Assembly: GCA_902551185.1 (NCBI GenBank)
Contig: CACDCN010000008.1
Location: 1-50,211, forward strand
Reading direction: 5' to 3'
Source: an uncultured SAR86 cluster bacterium
Lineage (GTDB): Bacteria > Pseudomonadota > Gammaproteobacteria > Magnimaribacterales > D2472
DNA: 50,211 nucleotides
The notes under the pieces are model-generated. The model saw only the letters and a program-made list of their open reading frames with translations, was not told the origin of the DNA and did no database searches. The translations under genes and the position numbers were made by a program. Positions 19,883 to 29,345 of this stretch are shown one piece after another. The first letter of the stretch is position 1; every line of letters begins with the position of its first letter.

Positions 19883-20398
19883 TTGAGCCAAGAATTAGTT
19901 ACTTACATAGTTCTTGGATCAAATCAAAGACTCAAAAATATAAAAATTCCTTCATCTACCAAGGTGGAGGAATATCTTTTAGCAAATTTTGATGATAATA
20001 ATTTAATTGTAAAAACAATAGATAGTTTAGTTTCTAATGCTAAAGGAAACTTAGTTGTATTGTTGCCACCATCTTCACTACCTAATAAAAAATCCAAAGA
20101 AATTCTTAAAAAGATTTCTATGATTGATTTATCGGCATGGGGCTGGTTTCAATTTAATAAAAAGAATAATGATATTATTCAAAACTTAAAAAAAATATCA
20201 TCTGCTATGAGAAGTATTCCAAATCTAGAACAGGGAATATTTTTTAATAAAAGATTATATTTTTCAGTCGGAGGCATTGGTGCTTTTGGAGCTCAACCTT
20301 TTAAGGAAATATCTAAAAGATTTTATTCAAGAATTGATCCACAAAACCCATTACCACCACTTATAATAAGAACCAAAAATTTAGAATTATTTAAATGA
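19883..20398 (+). CDS. Glycosyltransferase family 2-like (TIGR04283-like) protein lacking the acidic catalytic motif
   Basis: AKGNLVVLLPPSSLP aligns in pattern with 'ARGDVLLFLHADTRLP'; AMRSIPNLEQGIFFNKRLYFSVGGIGAFGAQPFKEISKRFY resembles 'LRSRLTGIATGDQAIFVRRDLFERVGGFP..PLMEDIELSKRL'. TTG start. Confidence 0.55.
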   Translation: MSQELVTYIVLGSNQRLKNIKIPSSTKVEEYLLANFDDNNLIVKTIDSLVSNAKGNLVVLLPPSSLPNKKSKEILKKISMIDLSAWGWFQFNKKNNDIIQNLKKISSAMRSIPNLEQGIFFNKRLYFSVGGIGAFGAQPFKEISKRFYSRIDPQNPLPPLIIRTKNLELFK

Positions 20399-20970
20399 AT
20401 ACAGATCAATTAGTTAGTGCAGAAAATATAGCTTATAAAATTAATGACAATAAACTTTTTCATAATATTTCCTTTATTCTTGAGAAAGGCAAGGCATTAC
20501 ATATCTGCGGATCAAATGGATCTGGGAAATCTACTTTAATTAGAATTATTCTAGGTATAACAACTCAAACTAAAGGTGATATTAGTATTTTTTCTGAAAA
20601 GAAAATTTGTTACTTAGGCCATAAAAATGCAATCAAGTCATATTTGAGCATCGAAGACAATCTTTTGATTATGGGTTTAACAACTCATTCAAATATCAAT
20701 AAATATATAGACATTCTTGAGTTAAGAGATTGCTTGGATGTTATTGTAGGAAACTTGTCTTTTGGACAGCAAAAGAAAGTATCTCTGTTAAGAGTGTTCT
20801 TAAATGATTCAGATTTAATAATATTAGATGAGCCGTTTGTAGGATTAGATTCTTATACCCAAGATCTACTAAATAAATTTTTAATTGAAGAATTAAATTC
20901 AAAAAAAGGGTTGATATTTACGTCTCATATTAAGTGTGAAATAAATTCAAAGACAATTAATCTAGAATAA
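20395..20970 (+). CDS. ccmA: Heme exporter ATP-binding protein CcmA
   Basis: Walker A GSNGSGKST, signature LSFGQQKK, Walker B LIILDEPF; followed by ccmB and ccmC. Confidence 0.92.
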   Translation: MNTDQLVSAENIAYKINDNKLFHNISFILEKGKALHICGSNGSGKSTLIRIILGITTQTKGDISIFSEKKICYLGHKNAIKSYLSIEDNLLIMGLTTHSNINKYIDILELRDCLDVIVGNLSFGQQKKVSLLRVFLNDSDLIILDEPFVGLDSYTQDLLNKFLIEELNSKKGLIFTSHIKCEINSKTINLE

Positions 20971-21617
20971 TGAAAATATTTTATTTAGAGCATTTAAAGC
21001 TAAGAAAAAAAACAAGGAGTTGGCTTGGGCCTATTTTAGTTTTTTCACTTATTATGATCGCATACCCATTAACAGTTGAATTTTTACAAACAAACCTTGA
21101 GAAGAGCTTTTATTCTTTATTATGGATCTCTATATTATTATCTATGATGCTTGCAACTGAAGATATCTTCCTAGAAGATTTTAGCGATGGCACATTAGAG
21201 CAAACGATAATATCAAATACATCATTTCCTTTGTTGATTGCCAATAAGATTTTTATATACTGGTTGATGATTGGTGTCCCAATTTCATTTTTAAGTTTTC
21301 TTTTTTCTTTAAGTCTCACTCAGGATTTCAACTTAAGTTTATCAATATTCCCTTTATCAGTTGTTTCTTCGTATATATTTTTAAATCTTTTTGTATTTGG
21401 TAATGCGCTTAGTCTAAATAAAGGTTCTGTCTTAGGTGCAATCATTACCATGCCATTAGCATTACCAGTTTTAATAATTTTAGGTAAAAGTGTAATTGCT
21501 ATAGAGTTTGGAATAAATTATCTTGAATTTTTGCTCTTATTATTAGGAATCTTATCTATTATAATAACTATAGTACCTTTTATAATATCTTATGTAATTA
21601 AAGCTCATCTAGAGTAA
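20970..21617 (+). CDS. ccmB: Heme exporter permease CcmB
   Basis: Six hydrophobic segments, FLEDFSDGTLEQ motif, position in ccm operon. Confidence 0.9.
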   Translation: MKIFYLEHLKLRKKTRSWLGPILVFSLIMIAYPLTVEFLQTNLEKSFYSLLWISILLSMMLATEDIFLEDFSDGTLEQTIISNTSFPLLIANKIFIYWLMIGVPISFLSFLFSLSLTQDFNLSLSIFPLSVVSSYIFLNLFVFGNALSLNKGSVLGAIITMPLALPVLIILGKSVIAIEFGINYLEFLLLLLGILSIIITIVPFIISYVIKAHLE

Positions 21618-21642
21618 AGATTATTCAAGCACACAAGTAAAA

Positions 21643-22374
21643 GTGATAAAAAGATTTATACATCAATTCGCATCGCCTAAAACTTATTTATTTCAAGTGA
21701 ATAAGGTATATAGATATATTTTTTATATCTCATTAATCATTTACTCATTCTCATTGACATGGGGCCTTTTATTTACTCCGGAAGATTTTGTTCAAGGAAA
21801 TTCATATAGAATAATCTATTTACATGTTCCAGCCTCTTTTATATCACAATCTCTTTATGCGATCATGGCGATAGCAAGTATCACCTACCTTATATGGAGA
21901 GTGAAGCTAGCAGCATATTTTATTATTGCAATTGCACCAATCGGTGCCATGACTACTTTTATAGCACTTATTTCAGGATCAATCTGGGGTATTCCAACAT
22001 GGGGTACATGGTGGCAATGGGATGCAAGGATTACATCAACACTGATATTATTTATTATGTATTTAGGACTTATTTCTCTTCATAATTCTTTTAGTAACTA
22101 CGAAAAGGCAGATAAATTATTGTCATGGTTGGTCATTGTTGGTTTTGTAAATATACCTATTATTAAAAAATCAGTAGATTGGTGGAGTACATTACATCAG
22201 TCTGCTTCGATTACATTAACTGATAAACCATCTATTGATCCTTCAATGTTATACCCTTTGATTGGTTGTATAATTGGCTTCTTTGGACTAATTATTTGCT
22301 TGGTAATTCTTTCTTCAAAATACCAAATCTTTAAAAGAGAAAGAAAAAAGTCATGGGTTAAAGAGTATGTTTGA
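21643..22374 (+). CDS. ccmC: Heme exporter protein CcmC
   Basis: YLHVPAS, WGIPTWGTWWQWDARIT (WWD tryptophan-rich motif). Confidence 0.95.
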   Translation: MIKRFIHQFASPKTYLFQVNKVYRYIFYISLIIYSFSLTWGLLFTPEDFVQGNSYRIIYLHVPASFISQSLYAIMAIASITYLIWRVKLAAYFIIAIAPIGAMTTFIALISGSIWGIPTWGTWWQWDARITSTLILFIMYLGLISLHNSFSNYEKADKLLSWLVIVGFVNIPIIKKSVDWWSTLHQSASITLTDKPSIDPSMLYPLIGCIIGFFGLIICLVILSSKYQIFKRERKKSWVKEYV

Positions 22375-22534
22375 GTTTGCATTTTCATCTGTTAGAGAGG
22401 CTATACACATGAATGGTCATGGTGTATATGTTTGGACTGTATTTTTAATCGTAATAACTAACATCACATACTTCTTTATTAACTATAAAAATAAAATTAA
22501 TAAAATTAAAAATAAATTAGATGCATCCTCATAG
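22367..22534 (+). CDS. ccmD: CcmD-like small membrane protein (55 aa), absent from supplied ORF track
   Basis: Reading from ATG 22367: MFEFAFSSVREAIHMNGHGVYVWTVFLIVITNITYFFINYKNKINKIKNKLDASS*. Single TM with MNGHGVYVW, between ccmC and ccmE, overlapping both. Confidence 0.9.
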   Translation: MFEFAFSSVREAIHMNGHGVYVWTVFLIVITNITYFFINYKNKINKIKNKLDASS

Positions 22535-22931
22535 AAGAAAAAGATTATTCAATATTATACTTGTTCTTTTATTTTCAACCTCAGGAATAGGCTTAATATT
22601 ATATTCTTTAAATACAAATTTAGATTATTTTTTTACTCCCACTGAGCTTAAAAACATTAATATTCAAGAAGATAAGAGAATAAAGATTGGCGGAATGGTT
22701 TTAGAAAATTCTGTAGTTAGAGAACAATCAAAGGTTATATTTACTGTTACAGATTATAAAAACTATATCGAAGTTGTTTATGAAGGTATCGTCCCAGACT
22801 TATTTAAAGAGGGTAGCGGCGTTGTTGCATTAGGCTTTATGCAAAATGAGACTTTTTATGCACAAGAAGTATTGGCAAAACATGATGAAAATTATATGCC
22901 GCCTAATTTAAACATTAATAATGATAATTGA
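22521..22931 (+). CDS. ccmE: Cytochrome c-type biogenesis heme chaperone CcmE
   Basis: RIKIGGMVLENSV, VVYEGIVPDLFKEG, heme-binding LAKHDENYMPP. Confidence 0.95.
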   Translation: MHPHRRKRLFNIILVLLFSTSGIGLILYSLNTNLDYFFTPTELKNINIQEDKRIKIGGMVLENSVVREQSKVIFTVTDYKNYIEVVYEGIVPDLFKEGSGVVALGFMQNETFYAQEVLAKHDENYMPPNLNINNDN

Positions 22932-24807
22932 GATTTCACATTTCCTATCTATCTTAGCAACAGGATTATTTCTCCTTGTTGGATTAATATCTTTTATTAC
23001 AACTGATACCAAATATACTGCAAATTTAATCAGCAGAACTTTTTCCCATGGATTTCTGCTATTACTTGTTTCATTTATTATTTATATATGGCTAGCAATT
23101 ACAGATAACTTTAGTGTTCAATATATTGCAAATCACTCTAATACAGAATTACCAGTTTTTTATAAAATATCTTCTATTTGGAGTGCACATGAAGGGTCAA
23201 TGTTTCTTTGGATAATATTTATAGCATTATGGGGATTTATTTTTAACATCAATATAAAGAATGATGAAGTGTTAAAACCTAAGAGCATTGGTGTTATATC
23301 ATTAATTTTAGTAGGTTTTTTATTATTTCTGCTTTTAACCTCTAATCCTTTTGAAATAATATTACCGATTGCACCATTAAATGGTGCTGATATTAATCCG
23401 GTTCTTCAAGATCCTGCTTTAGCCATTCACCCTCCAACTTTATATTTGGGCTATGTTGGCTTTGTTATCCCATTTGCTTGCGCAATCTCATTTTTAATTA
23501 ATGGAAATCCTGATGTTAGATGGGAAAAGCTAGTTCAAAAATGGTCAGTATTAGCATGGGTTTTTCTAACAATTGGTATAACTTTAGGTAGTTGGTGGGC
23601 ATATTATGAATTAGGATGGGGAGGGTATTGGTTTTGGGATCCCGTTGAAAATGTTGCTTTAATGCCATGGTTAGCTGCTACTGCTTTTCTTCATTCTTTG
23701 AGTGTTTCTATAAAATCTTATCATCTTAGAGTCTGGACAATTTTATTATCAATTTCTGTTTTTTCTTTAAGTCTTTTTGGAGCATTTATAGTCAGGTCAG
23801 GAATAATTGATAGCGTTCATTCTTTTGCAAATGATCCTGATAGAGGCCTATATTTATTAATGTTTATTGGAATAATCTTAATTATTTCTTTATCTCTTTT
23901 TATATTAAGATTTTCTATGATTAGACCAATAGGCAATATAAAACGTTTTTCAAAAGAGTCATTTATATCAATTAATAATATCTTTTTTGGTTCATTAATA
24001 TTCTCGGTGATGCTTGGAGTAACCTATCCACTAGTATATGAATACTTATTTGATCAAAAAATAAGTGTTGGGGCCCCTTTCTATAATGCAATATTTATTC
24101 CAATAGTATTAATAGCTAGCTTATTTTTATTCCTTTCAGTTGACTCTAAATGGTCTCGAAATTTAAATTTTAATTTCTTTAGATCTCCTATGATAGTTTC
24201 AATAATTCTTTCAATAGCCTCAGTAATTGTATTGATATATTTTTTCCAAACAAATAATTTAACATTCTTGATATCAGTTTATGTTGGATTACTAATAATA
24301 TTTAGATACTGTATTGAAATTTTTAATTCCTTTTATTTTAAAAAATTTATTAACCCCTTCAGTGCAATTGCCCATTTGGCACTGGGACTACTTTTATTAT
24401 CAATATCATTTAATAGCTTGTTAAGTACTGAAAGGGCATTAAGTATTAGGCTGGACTCAATAGAAGAATACAAAGATTTAAAGATTTATTTTAAAGATAT
24501 CAAAGTAGTTAAAAATTCCAATCATGATTCAATAAAAGCTTTATTTTTTATTGAAAATTCTAGAGGTAATATAGTTGAATTAAGTCCTGAAAAAAGAAGG
24601 TATCGCACCAGAGGACAAATTACAACCGAAACAGCAATTCATATAAGCCCTTTAAGAGATATTTATATAACAATAGGAGATCAACTTGATAACGGTAATT
24701 GGGTTGTCAATGTGCAACTTAATTATTTTATTAGGTGGATATGGTTCTCTGGATGCTTAATGGCGATGGCAGGAATAGTGTTAATATTTTCTAAAAGGAA
24801 AGTTTAA
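22921..24807 (+). CDS. ccmF: Heme lyase subunit CcmF
   Basis: WSAHEGSMFLW, HPPTLYLGYVGF, WWAYYELGWGGYWFWDPVEN. Confidence 0.96.
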   Translation: MIIEISHFLSILATGLFLLVGLISFITTDTKYTANLISRTFSHGFLLLLVSFIIYIWLAITDNFSVQYIANHSNTELPVFYKISSIWSAHEGSMFLWIIFIALWGFIFNINIKNDEVLKPKSIGVISLILVGFLLFLLLTSNPFEIILPIAPLNGADINPVLQDPALAIHPPTLYLGYVGFVIPFACAISFLINGNPDVRWEKLVQKWSVLAWVFLTIGITLGSWWAYYELGWGGYWFWDPVENVALMPWLAATAFLHSLSVSIKSYHLRVWTILLSISVFSLSLFGAFIVRSGIIDSVHSFANDPDRGLYLLMFIGIILIISLSLFILRFSMIRPIGNIKRFSKESFISINNIFFGSLIFSVMLGVTYPLVYEYLFDQKISVGAPFYNAIFIPIVLIASLFLFLSVDSKWSRNLNFNFFRSPMIVSIILSIASVIVLIYFFQTNNLTFLISVYVGLLIIFRYCIEIFNSFYFKKFINPFSAIAHLALGLLLLSISFNSLLSTERALSIRLDSIEEYKDLKIYFKDIKVVKNSNHDSIKALFFIENSRGNIVELSPEKRRYRTRGQITTETAIHISPLRDIYITIGDQLDNGNWVVNVQLNYFIRWIWFSGCLMAMAGIVLIFSKRKV

Positions 24808-24810
24808 ATT

Positions 24811-25332
24811 ATGAAATTTTTATTTAAGTCCATAGTTTTATTATTACCTTTGGCATTTATAGCAATGTTTTATATCCTTTTGACAGACGAGGATGCATAC
24901 CCTGGAACTGATTATAAAACATTTGATATTCCGAAATTTCAGCTTGAAAATCTAGAAAATACTAAATTAATTGATAATGATGAAATCAAAGGCAGCTTTA
25001 TTCTGAATGTATGGGCTAGTTGGTGCATTACTTGTCGAGTTGAGCACCCATTCTTAATGAATCTTAAAAATCAAGGAATTAAAATAATTGGATTAAATTA
25101 TAAAGATGAAAGATCCGATGCCATTGAATGGTTGGATAAATATGGGAACCCATATGAGATAACAGTTCATGATTTAAAGGGCTCTTTAGCACTCGATCTT
25201 GGTGTAACAGGCGCACCTGAAACATTTTTGGTTAGTAATGGAAAGGTAGTGGCACATTATCAGGGAGAGGTTAATGATGCTATATGGAGTAATGTATTCT
25301 TACCAATTATTAAAGAAAAGGGAATGTTTTAA
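24811..25332 (+). CDS. ccmG: Thiol:disulfide interchange protein CcmG/DsbE
   Basis: Membrane anchor; LNVWASWCITCRVEHPFL; GVTGAPETFLV. Confidence 0.93.
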   Translation: MKFLFKSIVLLLPLAFIAMFYILLTDEDAYPGTDYKTFDIPKFQLENLENTKLIDNDEIKGSFILNVWASWCITCRVEHPFLMNLKNQGIKIIGLNYKDERSDAIEWLDKYGNPYEITVHDLKGSLALDLGVTGAPETFLVSNGKVVAHYQGEVNDAIWSNVFLPIIKEKGMF

Positions 25333-25333
25333 G

Positions 25334-25705
25334 ATGAAAATGTTTTATATTTTTTTAATCTTAATTTCAGCAAATATTTCATCAGATTCTTTATATGGAT
25401 TTGAGAATGAAGCAAATGAAACTAGATTTAATAATTTAATAAAAGATATAAGATGTCCAAAGTGTACTTCGGGCTCATTATCAAGCTCTAATGCTCCGAT
25501 ATCAGAAGACTTAAAATTAAAGATTGTATCAATGATTCAAGAAGGTAAAAGCGATCAAGAAATAAAGGATTATGTGACATCTAGATTTGGGAAAGAATCA
25601 TTATATGAACCAGAATTTAATAATAGTACTTATATTTTATGGCTTGCACCATTTGTAGTTTTATTTCTTGCTTTACTCATTTTTATATATAGAAAGAAAA
25701 CGTAA
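25334..25705 (+). CDS. ccmH: Cytochrome c biogenesis protein CcmH
   Basis: Signal peptide, RCPKCTSGSLSSSNAPISEDL and C-terminal TM. Start moved to 25334. Confidence 0.9.
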   Translation: MKMFYIFLILISANISSDSLYGFENEANETRFNNLIKDIRCPKCTSGSLSSSNAPISEDLKLKIVSMIQEGKSDQEIKDYVTSRFGKESLYEPEFNNSTYILWLAPFVVLFLALLIFIYRKKT

Positions 25706-26490
25706 TGCTTCCATTCTATTTGTTAACTTTTTTTGCAGCTTTGCCAATTCTTGCATATATCATGGCACAGAAGACTAACAATAAAGGAATGGTTATTGGT
25801 TTCACTACAATAGTTCTATCTTTATGTTTAGTGATATTTGTTAGTAAATTTGCAATATTGGGAAGTCTTCAAAAACAAATATTAAATAATAATATTTTTG
25901 ATCAAATATATATTGATTCAAAAATTTCAAGCGAGCATTTAAAAGAAATAGAAGCTCTCCTTAATGAAGATGAATTAAAGAATTGGTTAGTTGGACTTAC
26001 CACCGAAGCAATTAATCTAGAGAAGCTAAATTCAGCTGAAAGTTTAATAACATTTTCTGAAAAGTTTTTTATAACAAACAACGAAAAATTAATATTTTAT
26101 GGGTTGTATACAAATTTAAGAGACGCAAGATTCCCTGAATATAAGAATGTAGTCTTTTCAGTAGATGCTAAATCTGAGTTACCTTGCTCAATTAAAAGCG
26201 GCAATATAGATCTTTTTATAATGAACGGTCCTAACATACCAATAGCCAAGAAAGAAATCGATGATATTAAAGACATGATATTAACCAATCTAGATAGTGT
26301 GATTCCTGGATTTGATTTAGCATCGGCCCACCTTAATCAAGAAACAATAGAATTCAATATTAAAATATCTTGTATTGATAATTCTGACTTTTTTTATGTT
26401 AAAAATCTCATAGTTTTAAATCAAACTAGTACTGATAATAAATATAAAATTAATTTAAATGAATGGTTAAAAACACCACAAGAGTTATAA
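25705..26490 (+). CDS. Divergent protein at the CcmI position: two N-terminal TM segments plus soluble domain, no obvious TPR
   Basis: Overlaps ccmH stop (TAATG); MLPFYLLTFFAALPILAYIM and MVIGFTTIVLSLCLVIFV membrane segments, then about 210 aa soluble region. Confidence 0.6.
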   Translation: MLPFYLLTFFAALPILAYIMAQKTNNKGMVIGFTTIVLSLCLVIFVSKFAILGSLQKQILNNNIFDQIYIDSKISSEHLKEIEALLNEDELKNWLVGLTTEAINLEKLNSAESLITFSEKFFITNNEKLIFYGLYTNLRDARFPEYKNVVFSVDAKSELPCSIKSGNIDLFIMNGPNIPIAKKEIDDIKDMILTNLDSVIPGFDLASAHLNQETIEFNIKISCIDNSDFFYVKNLIVLNQTSTDNKYKINLNEWLKTPQEL

Positions 26491-26514
26491 TATATTCAGT
26501 AAATAACTCTTAAA

Positions 26515-28713
26515 ATGCAGCTAAAACACATAAAACTATCAGGTTTTAAAAGTTTCGTCGATCCAACGAAAATATCATTTTCTACCAATATGGTTGGAGT
26601 TGTGGGACCAAATGGATGCGGAAAATCAAATGTTATAGATGCTGTGCGTTGGGTGCTTGGAGAACTTTCAGCAAAAAACCTTCGTGGTGAATCAATGGTG
26701 GATGTTATTTTTAATGGTTCTGAAAAAAGAAAACCTTCTGGTCAATGCAGCATTGAACTTCTTTTTGATAATTCTAATGCCAAAATTGGTGGCGAATATG
26801 CATCTTTTAATGAAGTTTCAATTAAAAGAGTTATGACAAGAGATGCTCAATCAGATTACTTTATTAATAATACAAAATGCAGGAGAAAAGATGTCCAAGA
26901 TATTTTTCTTGGTACTGGTTTAGGCCCAAGTTCTTATGCAATTATTGAACAGGGAATGGTTAGCAAGCTTGTAAGTGCAAAACCAGATGAACTTAGAACC
27001 CATATTGAAGAAGCTGCTGGGGTATCCAAATACAGAGAAAGAAGAAGGGAAACAGAGTCAAGAATTAAACGCACAAAAGAAAATCTCTCAAGGGTAAAAG
27101 ATATACGCGATGAAATTGGAAGACTTATCAGAAGATTGGAAAATCAAGCCAAAGCTGCAGATAAGTACAATAAACTTAAAAAAGATAAAACAAAATTAGA
27201 GCTTGATAAAGCAATATTATTTTCGATGGAAGCAAAAAATAATCGAGATAAATTGCAGAAGAAATTGGATGCACATAATCGTGACCTGAAAATCAAAAAT
27301 GCTGAATCAGAAACAATCCAATCACAAATAGATCAATTTAGAACTGAGAATGAGTCCTTATTGAGTGAATATGAATTAGCGCAAAAGAATTTCTATGCAG
27401 TTGGTGCAGAAATTGCAAAAAGAGAAGCTAATTTACAAAATATTAATAAATCAGAATCAGAGACTAAATATAGCCTTCAAAAAGCAAAAGATAATTATGA
27501 AAAAGCCAAAGAAACTGAGAAAAATTTTGATGAATTAAGTCCAAGTGAGAAAGCTATGCATATCCTGGATAGCATCATCCTTACAATAGATAAATTTAAC
27601 ATTAATAATGAAAGTATTAGAGAAAAAGCTAAGGAGCTTAAAAAATTACTTACAGAAATTTTAAATGTTGCATCAGCTCAATCAAAAACATTAACCGATG
27701 AATATCTTTCTCGTCAAAATGATTTAGAGGAACAAATCGAGGAAGCAGAAAAGCTTAAGAGCTCTATCCAGGATGAAATGAAAGACTTTGTAAGTAAAAG
27801 CTCAGATGCAGAGTCAATTCTAGTCGCACTTAGACAAAAACAATCAAAATTTAATGATGAAATGAGAGATCTAGAAAATAAAAAATCTATTTCAGATTTA
27901 GACTCTAAATCTATTTCTGAAAAAATAACAAATATTCGTCTTGAGCTCAAAACATATGAAATAAATCTAGATAATTCAAATAAAAAAATTAAGGAAGCTG
28001 GAATAGATATTGATACTGTTAATTTTTCAGATTATGAAGATACGACATTAGATGAAATCGAAGATAACTTAACTGATATAGAAACTAAAATAATTAGATT
28101 GGGCGCAATTAACCTAGCTGCACCAGAAGAGATTGCGGATGAATCAAAAAGAAAAGAAGAACTCGATGAGCAATATGATGACCTTACAGAAGCATTAGAT
28201 AAACTTAATGGCGCTATTAAGAAAATTGATAACGAAACAAAAACAATATTCAAAGATAGTTTTGATGCTGTTAATTTAAAGCTTAAAGAAATGTTTCCAA
28301 AGTTATTTGGGGGAGGTGTTGCTGAGCTCACCTTAACCGATGATGATCCATTGCATGCTGGAGTAGTTTTAATGGCAAGACCTCCAGGAAAAAAGAATTC
28401 ATCTATTTCACAATTATCAGGTGGAGAAAAGGCTTTAACGGCTTTAGCTTTAGTGTTTGCTATTTTTGATCTTAATCCAGCACCATTTTGTTTATTAGAT
28501 GAAGTAGACGCACCTTTAGACGACTTAAATACTCTTCGATTTATAAATATGGTTGAAGAAATGTCAAAGTCGATACAATTTATTTTTATTACTCATAATA
28601 AAGTTTCTATGGAGCGAAGTGATTATTTAATGGGAGTTACAATGCAAGAGGCTGGTGTTTCAAGAATGGTATCCGTTGACGTCAATCAAGCACTTAAATT
28701 AGCTGAATCATAA
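26515..28713 (+). CDS. smc: Chromosome segregation protein Smc, short form without recognisable hinge
   Basis: N-head: LSGFKSFVDPT, GPNGCGKSNVIDAVRWVLGE. C-head: RLGAINLAAPEE, LSGGEKALTALALVFAIF, APFCLLDEVDAPLDDLN, FIFITHNKVSMERSDYLMGVTM. Total 732 aa. Confidence 0.93.
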   Translation: MQLKHIKLSGFKSFVDPTKISFSTNMVGVVGPNGCGKSNVIDAVRWVLGELSAKNLRGESMVDVIFNGSEKRKPSGQCSIELLFDNSNAKIGGEYASFNEVSIKRVMTRDAQSDYFINNTKCRRKDVQDIFLGTGLGPSSYAIIEQGMVSKLVSAKPDELRTHIEEAAGVSKYRERRRETESRIKRTKENLSRVKDIRDEIGRLIRRLENQAKAADKYNKLKKDKTKLELDKAILFSMEAKNNRDKLQKKLDAHNRDLKIKNAESETIQSQIDQFRTENESLLSEYELAQKNFYAVGAEIAKREANLQNINKSESETKYSLQKAKDNYEKAKETEKNFDELSPSEKAMHILDSIILTIDKFNINNESIREKAKELKKLLTEILNVASAQSKTLTDEYLSRQNDLEEQIEEAEKLKSSIQDEMKDFVSKSSDAESILVALRQKQSKFNDEMRDLENKKSISDLDSKSISEKITNIRLELKTYEINLDNSNKKIKEAGIDIDTVNFSDYEDTTLDEIEDNLTDIETKIIRLGAINLAAPEEIADESKRKEELDEQYDDLTEALDKLNGAIKKIDNETKTIFKDSFDAVNLKLKEMFPKLFGGGVAELTLTDDDPLHAGVVLMARPPGKKNSSISQLSGGEKALTALALVFAIFDLNPAPFCLLDEVDAPLDDLNTLRFINMVEEMSKSIQFIFITHNKVSMERSDYLMGVTMQEAGVSRMVSVDVNQALKLAES

Positions 28714-29328
28714 ATGACTACCAATTCAGAAATTTATTTAATTGGACTAGCCATATTAATATTTTTAATAATAGTATTTTTGTATATAAGAAAAATTTCG
28801 AACTCGAGCAAACTTAAACTTAGGATTGAGGACGAGCCTAATTCGCTCGAATCTTCTGAGGTAGATTCAAATATTAATAATCAACAACTCTTTGAATATG
28901 AGGACAGTAAGAAAGAGCAAGAGTTAGCAATTTTAAATTTAATTTCTATAGACAGATCTATGTATGATATAGAGCAGTTCTTTGGATTTCTTTCTAACTA
29001 TGGCGCAAAAATCAACAATAAATTTTTCTCTTTCAATAATGAAGATGGAATGGAAAGATTTAGAGTTATAAATGCATTAAACCCTGGTACTTTTGAAAAC
29101 GATACAAAGACCTTTGCAATTGCAATTGTTGCAGATCTTATGTCGGCAGATGATCCATTAGATACAGTAAAACAAATGGTTGAATTTTCTATAAATTTTG
29201 CTGATAAATTTCACGCATCCCTTTGCGATGAAGAAAGGACCCCAATCACGAAACAAATGATTTCACATATGGAATCCAGGGCTCAAGATGTAGCAAGAAT
29301 AAAACAACTTTCTAACCATAATGATTAA
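28714..29328 (+). CDS. zipA: Cell division protein ZipA-like
   Basis: N-terminal TM anchor, short linker, C-terminal domain with FSFNNEDGMERFRVINALNPGTF; position right after smc. Confidence 0.75.
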   Translation: MTTNSEIYLIGLAILIFLIIVFLYIRKISNSSKLKLRIEDEPNSLESSEVDSNINNQQLFEYEDSKKEQELAILNLISIDRSMYDIEQFFGFLSNYGAKINNKFFSFNNEDGMERFRVINALNPGTFENDTKTFAIAIVADLMSADDPLDTVKQMVEFSINFADKFHASLCDEERTPITKQMISHMESRAQDVARIKQLSNHND

Positions 29329-29345
29329 TAAGGAATGTTAGTTGA

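Noticed and set aside
26515-28713. Smc ORF as a Rad50/SbcC-type or JetC/MksB protein rather than Smc
   Set aside because: N- and C-head motifs and operon position with zipA match canonical gammaproteobacterial Smc; no CxxC hook and no mks/jet partner genes next to it.
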